Below are positions 58,501 through 64,000 of a stretch of 64,000 nt of DNA, piece by piece. Source of the stretch: UMGS363 sp051881815 (lineage in GTDB: Bacteria > Bacillota > Clostridia > Oscillospirales > Ruminococcaceae); contig JBJEQP010000038.1 of assembly GCA_051881815.1 (NCBI GenBank), forward strand, positions 4,425 to 68,424. The letters are read 5' to 3'. Each line of letters opens with the position of its first letter. Position 1 is the first letter of the stretch. The notes under the pieces were generated by a model, which did no database searches, was not told where the DNA came from, and saw nothing but the letters and a program-made list of their open reading frames with translations. The translations under genes and the position numbers were made by a program.

Positions 58501-60536
58501 GAACGCACCTCCTTTGAGCCGCATTCAGCACAGCGCTTTTGGCATACTTTTCCTAACTGCAGCGCTGTTATCCCGGTCAATAAAGCGTCCACTGCCGCAG
58601 AGCCGATAATAACGGCGACGCTCAAAGCAGGGGAAGCAATACCGATGCCGAAAAACATTGACGCAGCGTTAAGGACAAGCAGAACTATTCGTATAATATC
58701 ATAGATCGAAGCGCATTTTTTGATCTCTTTGGAGCAGCCCATTCCGACTGCCGCAGAATATATGCCGTCGGAAGCTATGCAGTCAGCGATCTCCTTTGCG
58801 GCAATGCAGCTTTCGGCAGCCGCAAAAACTGTGTTTGCTTCCTCACATTCGAGCGCATCATGAACATCGACCGCAGTTGTTCCAACCGTTTTCCCTGCCG
58901 ACCTTGCGATACCGATGAGCTTGCTCTTATCGCATCTGCCCGTGATGATCTTTACCCTTTTAAGAGTCTTTGCCGCTTCGGCACGCCCCATTTCGGCAAG
59001 CTCCTTGTATGAGATAACATCGTCTGCTCCTGCGCTTGTGACAGCCTTGTCGGGAAGAGCGGCTTCATCATACGGAACAAGAAGTATCGGTCTGCTGCCG
59101 TGTTCCGTGAGTTTTTTGAACGCAGTTTCGGCAATGCCGCGGTATTTTTCACGAATCGTCATCATTCCGATGAAGACCTTTCTGCCGTCCCAAAGCTCGG
59201 CAGCGTAGGCGATAACAGAGTTGCCCTGGAAAATAAGCTCCTCCGCAAGTGCATTTACTGCCGCAGCGGAGGAAAATTCCTTTTCCTTGCCCGTTCCGTC
59301 AAAAAAGCTTTTGCAGCCGCTTATAATGCTGCCCGGGTCGCCTCTTAAAAAGCGTTTATAGCCGTTTGCAGGAAGGTCGCCCTTTACAAGTCCTGCGTTT
59401 ATTTCAAGCTCGACTGTACTTTTGAGCCTATCTGCCATAAAGGTCATTTCAGCGGCTTCGTATGGGTCAGCACTTATTATCCTGCCCTTGTTTATAAGAG
59501 CAGAGGTGTTTTCCGCAGCCGCATTTGCTGCGATCGTTCCAAGCGGATAAGGGATCTCGTAAAATTTCTGTACCATTGAGCCGCTTCCGTCCGTGAAGCC
59601 GACAGCAACAGGCTTTCCGTCCGTTACAAATCCGCTTCTGTCAACGAAAAGCACATCTCGCTTCGGCGTGAGAGTTCTCAGATCTGCGCCGCTGCGGCGT
59701 ATCTCGGTTCTGCTTGCGGTGAGGAATTCTGCAAGCGGGTCTTTAAGTCCTGCTCCTGCGATTAAAATAAGCGATGCAAACAGAGCCGTTTTCATCGGGA
59801 GTAAGCTCATTCCCTCTCCGATTTTTTCAGCACGGTAAGCTGTCCATAATGTAAGCGCAGCCGTCAGAACCGAGGCAATTATTATACAAACAGTATATCC
59901 TTTCAAAGATATTACAAGAGGTTTGGCAAATTTCTCCTCAACACGGGTGACCTTCATTACAGCGTGACCCGATGTGACGAGTGTTCCCTTCTCGAGTGTG
60001 TACTCGCCCGTGATATCTTCGTCGATCTCTTCTTTAAGATCTCTGCGCACAAGGTCGGTCCTGCCGTCTGTGTCGATGGTGATATCGCCCGTCTGGACTA
60101 TACCCTCGGCAGGAACGATATCCCCTGCGGTGAGCAGAACATAGTCGCCCTTTACGATATCCCCCGTTTTGACCTCTGCAACAGAGTTGCCGCAGCGGTA
60201 GACCTTGCATTTACTGTCGTTTCGGAGCGAATGGGACTTCCCTTTTCGGCGCAGAAGTGCGCTTTCCCATACACAGACAATAAACAGAGCCGCAGCGTTG
60301 GCAATGACCGACATAACGCAGGGCAATATGCTACGAAGTCCGCTGCCCGAGGAAAAGATTATCCCGAAGCCGATGCAGCAAAGCACGATTATTATATATA
60401 CCTTTACGGGGATGCGTCCGAAGCGTTCGGTAAAGCGTTTCCCCGAAGATTTTGAAGGCTCTTGTGCAACACGGTTCGAGCCGAATTGTTTTCTGTGGCT
60501 TTCTGCCTGATTATCAGTAAGACCGTTGAATGTCAT
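58497..60536 (-). CDS. Degenerate P-type ATPase-like membrane protein
   Basis: A 679-residue protein with the P-type ATPase plan: N-terminal helices (about 45-95), an actuator domain with 'GDIVKGDYVLLTAGDIVPAEG' (about 125-145), a middle helix pair (about 210-265), a P/N domain and C-terminal helices. Key motifs are broken. TGES reads GRTDLV near 158. PEGL reads 'GAGLKDPLAEF'. DKTGT reads D299-R-S-G-F-V-T. The TGD motif is VPYD. GDGxNDxxAL reads 'VDVHDALECEEAN'. It keeps the phosphorylatable Asp but is unlikely to pump ions. It may be a sensor or scaffold. It lies between the kinase and TerD genes with 4-base spacing or overlap. Confidence 0.82.
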   Translation of the reverse strand: MTFNGLTDNQAESHRKQFGSNRVAQEPSKSSGKRFTERFGRIPVKVYIIIVLCCIGFGIIFSSGSGLRSILPCVMSVIANAAALFIVCVWESALLRRKGKSHSLRNDSKCKVYRCGNSVAEVKTGDIVKGDYVLLTAGDIVPAEGIVQTGDITIDTDGRTDLVRRDLKEEIDEDITGEYTLEKGTLVTSGHAVMKVTRVEEKFAKPLVISLKGYTVCIIIASVLTAALTLWTAYRAEKIGEGMSLLPMKTALFASLILIAGAGLKDPLAEFLTASRTEIRRSGADLRTLTPKRDVLFVDRSGFVTDGKPVAVGFTDGSGSMVQKFYEIPYPLGTIAANAAAENTSALINKGRIISADPYEAAEMTFMADRLKSTVELEINAGLVKGDLPANGYKRFLRGDPGSIISGCKSFFDGTGKEKEFSSAAAVNALAEELIFQGNSVIAYAAELWDGRKVFIGMMTIREKYRGIAETAFKKLTEHGSRPILLVPYDEAALPDKAVTSAGADDVISYKELAEMGRAEAAKTLKRVKIITGRCDKSKLIGIARSAGKTVGTTAVDVHDALECEEANTVFAAAESCIAAKEIADCIASDGIYSAAVGMGCSKEIKKCASIYDIIRIVLLVLNAASMFFGIGIASPALSVAVIIGSAAVDALLTGITALQLGKVCQKRCAECGSKEVRS

Positions 60537-60540
60537 ATTC

Positions 60541-62019
60541 TTATTTCATTCCTTTGATTATTGAAACCTTTATAAGTGAGCCGTTTTCCTCACGGCAGGC
60601 ACGGAATACCGTTTTGTCCGAAAGCTTTATCGCCTTTCCTGCAGGGACGGGGCTTCCCATCGGAGAGATAAGACCCTCTGCATGGCTGTTGATGAGATAC
60701 CAAGCCTTTTCATGCGAGCATATATACGCTTGAAGATCCGTATCAGCCTTTTCATCGGGGAAAACGTCGGTTCGGGTGTGCCATTTGAAAAGCGGAGTGT
60801 TGTTCTCGGCAATGAGCGTTCCGTGTCTGCGCCATTGACCCTTTTTGCCCCTCGGCTGTGCGCAGATGTCAAGACGGAGTATGTCGTTTTTTACCCTTGT
60901 TCCGCAGAACGGACAGATCGGGGAATTTACATCGTGCAAAATGAACCATTTCTGGTCGCAGTCGGGATTTTCGCAGCGGTGAAGCATATCCCAAGCCTTG
61001 ATAAGTCCTCTTTCCCACTCCATTGCGGTCGGACGAAGCTCGGGAGCGTGAAGACCGTCCACGAACGCACGAAGAAACAGCGCCTCAAGATCGCTTCCGA
61101 GGTCGCTTATCGTAACATCAAGGTTTTCTGGACGGTTTGAGCGGTCGTTTGGGTCTTCGATGAAAAGAGCCTGCGGTCCGAGCGCCAGAAAGTCGTCCTT
61201 TTCCGCCGATTCAGCCGAAAATATCTTCGGTCCGAGCAGCGGATGACGCAGCAGCAGATATTCATATATAAGTACGGCAAGCGCATGAAGATCGGTTTCC
61301 GAACCCGGTATCTTCCTTCGGGGGTCGTGCTTGTCAAGCTCCATAGTTGCAAGGACTTCAGGGGCGATATAGCCTCTCGTTCCTGCGACTTCGGGGGGGA
61401 ATATTCCCGGAACAACGAGCGAATCTATGTCGATAACGACGCAGTTTCCGCTTCTCGGGTCGATAAGGACGTTATTGTTGGAAAGGTCGGAATGTGCAAG
61501 ACCTGCCTGATGAAGTCTTCTTATCGAACGTGTCAGAAGCAGCGACATCTGGAGCATTGAACGGAAGTCGCCAAGCTCCGTCTTATTGAGAAAACGGCGG
61601 TTCCTTGATGTGAACCAATTGCTCTTTTTGTCCTTGCCCTTTAGGTCAAGGTAGTCGGAAGCACCGTCGCCGAAGAAGAAATCGGACGGATAGGACGGTG
61701 AGATAAGACCGAATTCGGGCGAAACCACGATATCGGTCGGCCAGCAGAACCGCTTTTCAAAGTAAGCCGCACGTTTTTCGTCCGTTCCGAGCGCACCGCC
61801 CTTGCTTTCGGGGATAGTCGGGTTATATTTGCTTATGATCGCTTCAATACGCCTGCGCATATTTGCGTCGACCTTTGACGGGTCGTTGAAAAACTGCACG
61901 ACATAGGACTTGTCGGGCGCAAAGTATGTATATTTCATTCCTCCGCGCGGAGGATTGTCGGTGATAACATAAGGGAGCCTCCTGCCGCTTGCGAGGATAG
62001 CTTCTCCGATCCTGTTCAC
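60541..62019 (-). CDS. Ser/Thr protein kinase-like protein of a TerY-P triad
   Basis: A 492-residue protein. The kinase domain has the catalytic loop H176-S-D178 with N183 ('AHSDLSNNNVLIDP'), a D197-I-D199 in place of DFG, and 'GTRGYIAPEV'. The usual ATP-binding Lys in strand 3 looks like Gln (Q42 in 'YVVQFF'), so activity is uncertain. A zinc ribbon follows (CENPDCDQ, CPFCGT, about 352-383), and the last 90 residues are beta-rich, perhaps FHA-like. Kinase, PP2C and vWA genes together form the triad described for ter systems. The start is GTG, with AAAGGGG 12 bases before it. Confidence 0.88.
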   Translation of the reverse strand: MNRIGEAILASGRRLPYVITDNPPRGGMKYTYFAPDKSYVVQFFNDPSKVDANMRRRIEAIISKYNPTIPESKGGALGTDEKRAAYFEKRFCWPTDIVVSPEFGLISPSYPSDFFFGDGASDYLDLKGKDKKSNWFTSRNRRFLNKTELGDFRSMLQMSLLLTRSIRRLHQAGLAHSDLSNNNVLIDPRSGNCVVIDIDSLVVPGIFPPEVAGTRGYIAPEVLATMELDKHDPRRKIPGSETDLHALAVLIYEYLLLRHPLLGPKIFSAESAEKDDFLALGPQALFIEDPNDRSNRPENLDVTISDLGSDLEALFLRAFVDGLHAPELRPTAMEWERGLIKAWDMLHRCENPDCDQKWFILHDVNSPICPFCGTRVKNDILRLDICAQPRGKKGQWRRHGTLIAENNTPLFKWHTRTDVFPDEKADTDLQAYICSHEKAWYLINSHAEGLISPMGSPVPAGKAIKLSDKTVFRACREENGSLIKVSIIKGMK

Positions 62020-62069
62020 TTTTTACTGTACCCCTTTCGGACTTTTGAAAATTGCTTTGACAATGCTTA

Positions 62070-63275
62070 TCAGTGCTTTCCCGGTTCAATAAGGACAAGC
62101 GTCCTGTCATCGAACGAGCCTCTCTGCGAGTAGTTGTCGAGCCATATTTTCAGTCTTTCGCTGCGGTCGCAGTTGTCATCGGCAAGTTTTTTTCCGAAAG
62201 CTTCAAGCGAAGCTTTGTGCATAAGGCTGCCAAAACGCTTGTCCCAGAGAGCCTGCAGCGTAAGTTCATTTTTGGAAAGTATATTTTTAGTATAGGAAAG
62301 TGCGACCTCAACGCTGCTGTCATTTACCCACGGGTAGCTTTCGGGTTCGGGCGCCTTGCCCGTTTCGGCTTCGTAGGTTTCGGTCGGGAAGTCGACTATT
62401 CCATTGAGCATAAGGTCAAGATAAAGCCGCAGCAGCTCGGGCGAGTTCGGGTAATAATCGTCCGAAACGCCGTCAGTCATCATCATCACGGATGATACCT
62501 TTCCGCGCATTATCTTTGTATTTGAATAAAGCTTTTCGGCTGTCTTTGTTTCGTCAAGGAACTCCGTTTCGCCCGAAAAACCGCCCTGATCGGCGTTTCC
62601 AAGCAGCTTTAATGCTGATGTAAAGTCGCCTTGCGCATTAACGGCTGCAATCATTCCATCGCCTACAGCGACCGAGATAACAAAGGTGTCGTCATTTTCA
62701 AGCGGAATAACAGCAGCAGCGAGCAGCGTTGCGGAAAAGTCCTTTGCGTCGCATTTCCTGCCGAGTTCAGCCGTAATGCTTTCGTCCTCCGAGCGGATAA
62801 GCGCAGCACCCTCGACTGCGGAATAAGCCGCACCGAAGGCAGAACGCATTATTTCCGCAAGCTTTGAGCATACGGCGGTGAATTCAGCCTTGTCAAAAGG
62901 CATAGCAAGCGCTTCTTCCGTCTGCGGACGGTCGAGAGCGGAAAGCTGTTCTTTTATGTAAGCGCAGGCAGCTTCGCTTGATATCCGTGCGCCTATTCGT
63001 GAGAGCTTTTTAGAGCCTGCCCCGTCCGAAACAACGCAGACTGTCCAGCTGCCCACCGTGTCGAATTCATACCAGTCATCGCAGTTGGTACCTTCGTGCT
63101 TGTGTTTTTTGCCTCTGACACGGGCAGCGGTCACCGCCGTGCCGTTTTCATTTTTGTACGACTGTCGGTATTCGGGATAAGGCTCGGGCGAGGCGGGTAT
63201 TGGCTCATATTTCCATAACGAAGCGGTGTGAGCAGTAACGTCACTGTCTGAAAGCTTTTTGATATTTTCGTCCAT
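62070..63275 (-). CDS. PP2C-family protein phosphatase of a TerY-P triad
   Basis: A 401-residue PP2C-type phosphatase. The metal-binding motif 'CVVSDGAGSKKLSRIGA' (D84, G85) and the later 'MMMTDGVSDDYYPNS' are present, as is the N-terminal 'NCDDWYE'. It should remove phosphate from Ser or Thr, opposing the kinase encoded next. AGGAAG precedes the start, 23 bases after the vWA gene. The N-terminal 50 residues and the insert near 290-330 are outside the core domain. Confidence 0.92.
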   Translation of the reverse strand: MDENIKKLSDSDVTAHTASLWKYEPIPASPEPYPEYRQSYKNENGTAVTAARVRGKKHKHEGTNCDDWYEFDTVGSWTVCVVSDGAGSKKLSRIGARISSEAACAYIKEQLSALDRPQTEEALAMPFDKAEFTAVCSKLAEIMRSAFGAAYSAVEGAALIRSEDESITAELGRKCDAKDFSATLLAAAVIPLENDDTFVISVAVGDGMIAAVNAQGDFTSALKLLGNADQGGFSGETEFLDETKTAEKLYSNTKIMRGKVSSVMMMTDGVSDDYYPNSPELLRLYLDLMLNGIVDFPTETYEAETGKAPEPESYPWVNDSSVEVALSYTKNILSKNELTLQALWDKRFGSLMHKASLEAFGKKLADDNCDRSERLKIWLDNYSQRGSFDDRTLVLIEPGKH

Positions 63276-63298
63276 TTCTTCCTCCGTTTACTGTACGA

Positions 63299-63940
63299 TC
63301 AAGGAACGATAACGAAGCCCTGCGGCGGAGGCGGAAGCTCAATGCCTGCGCCGGGCTTGGAGTCAAGGCTCTTGCTTGAAAGCTTGACAGAGCTTGATAC
63401 CCACGCAAAGAACTTCGCAAGGTCGCCCGAGGAAAGATTGTTCATAAGCAGAACGTTGTCGGTTATCTCCTTTAAAACGGAAGTGTCTGCGCACGAGCCT
63501 GCCGCACAGGCAATGATGTTCGCAGGCTTTGCGCTTTTCAGCATTGCGGCAGCTTCACGCCATTCATCGGTCGGAACGCCGTCGGTAAGGATAAAAACGA
63601 GCGGTTTCCAGTCACCCTTCTGTGTTTCGGTAGATTTGCGCACTTCATTCTTTATGCAGTCTGTGAGAAGTCGGAGCGCAGCACCGAGAGCGGTCGGGCC
63701 GCCTGCCGAAAGAGCAGGTTCTCTGAATAGCATAAGCTCGGTCAGAGGGCAGACCTGGCGTGCGGTCGAATTGAATGTGATAACGGAAAGATAAGCAGTT
63801 TCGAGTGCCTGCGGATCGCCGCGGAGCTCGGAAATGAGCGCTTTAACGCCGTGACGTACAGCTTCGATAGGGTCGCCTGCCATTGAACCCGAAACATCGA
63901 GCAGCAGATAAACGGGCAGACGTCTTGAAAAATCTGACAT
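63299..63940 (-). CDS. TerY-like von Willebrand factor A protein
   Basis: A 213-residue vWA protein. The metal site (MIDAS) is complete: D15-x-S17-x-S19 ('LLLDVSGSMAG'), T83 ('GGPTALG') and D120 ('ILTDGVPTDEW'). Sequence and length fit TerY of tellurite-resistance clusters, including 'PIEAVRHGVKALISELRGDP' and 'QKGDWKPLVFILTDG'. TerY proteins pair with PP2C and kinase proteins. It ends in a Pro-rich tail. GAGGAG precedes the start. It is the first gene of the operon in the window, but more genes could lie beyond the right edge. Confidence 0.92.
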   Translation of the reverse strand: MSDFSRRLPVYLLLDVSGSMAGDPIEAVRHGVKALISELRGDPQALETAYLSVITFNSTARQVCPLTELMLFREPALSAGGPTALGAALRLLTDCIKNEVRKSTETQKGDWKPLVFILTDGVPTDEWREAAAMLKSAKPANIIACAAGSCADTSVLKEITDNVLLMNNLSSGDLAKFFAWVSSSVKLSSKSLDSKPGAGIELPPPPQGFVIVP

Positions 63941-64000
63941 AGTATTTTCTCCTCGTATAATATATTTTAGGGCAAATAAAGAATACCCTAATAAGGCACT

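Noticed and set aside
57502..58704. Long open frame antisense to the TerD-fusion and ATPase-like genes (400 codons)
   Set aside because: The minus-strand genes have ribosome sites, coupled overlaps and recognisable domains. The antisense product is Arg/Lys/Phe-rich without motifs.
60000..60015. TGEY at residues 176-179 of the ATPase-like protein as the actuator TGES motif
   Set aside because: It lies about 17 residues after the place where TGES belongs, next to the strand leading to 'GTLVTSG', so it is probably a chance match.

Overview
The window is chromosomal DNA from a strictly anaerobic, low-to-mid GC Firmicute, most likely a Ruminococcus-like member of the Oscillospiraceae. The evidence is the Rnf complex with a Na+-type F-ATPase, a T-box leader before pheST, an L10 leader, clostridial-style repeats, strong AGGAGG ribosome sites and encoded tRNA CCA ends. 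The species assignment is inference. No prophage, insertion sequence or CRISPR array was seen.

Layout. 0-4.9 kb: the end of a solute-binding protein, a D-Ala-D-Ala carboxypeptidase operon, and rplJ-rplL with its autoregulatory leader. 4.9-13 kb: small XRE regulators (two a recent tandem duplicate), a secreted nuclease, glycogen phosphorylase, and a DinJ/YoeB toxin-antitoxin pair. 13-20.3 kb (minus): rnfCDGEAB preceded by an apbE-NusG_II-Gx transporter operon that supplies FMN for RnfG and RnfD. 20.5-29.6 kb: regulators, a variant histidine-phosphatase-fold protein, a pseudouridine synthase, a LysM-G5-M23 peptidase, NAD(P)HX repair and a divergent AcpS. 29.7-37.7 kb: T-box, pheS, an inserted membrane-protein gene, pheT, an acetyltransferase, typA and three tRNAs. 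38-45 kb: a complete F-ATPase operon, atpI-B-E-F-H-A-G-D-C. 45.5-47.5 kb: a chemoreceptor.

The most interesting part is 47.8-64 kb. A plus-strand operon of six genes encodes an SPFH/zinc-ribbon protein, two membrane proteins, two paralogous helical proteins and a bactofilin-like beta-helix protein. A minus-strand operon of six genes runs towards it: a TerY-like vWA protein, a PP2C phosphatase, a Ser/Thr kinase-like protein, a degenerate P-type ATPase, a TerD domain fused to an N-terminal beta-helix and Ig-like region, and a HAD hydrolase. A membrane-anchored HtrA protease lies between them. The minus operon is a TerY-phosphorylation triad joined to a rewired TerD/P-type-ATPase module. I infer that the whole locus handles membrane or envelope stress by phosphorylation. 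It is the best candidate here for an undescribed system.

Energy metabolism is coherent. Rnf couples ferredoxin:NAD+ oxidoreduction to ion export. The ATP synthase c subunit carries a two-carboxylate Na+-type site (E35/E68). A Na+ circuit between the two is therefore plausible.

Two repeat families stand out in the intergenic DNA. One is a set of 120-180 bp palindromic elements whose outer arms differ between copies but stay self-complementary. The other is a 20 bp repeat, TAATGCGTAATGCGTAATTA, placed just after stop codons.
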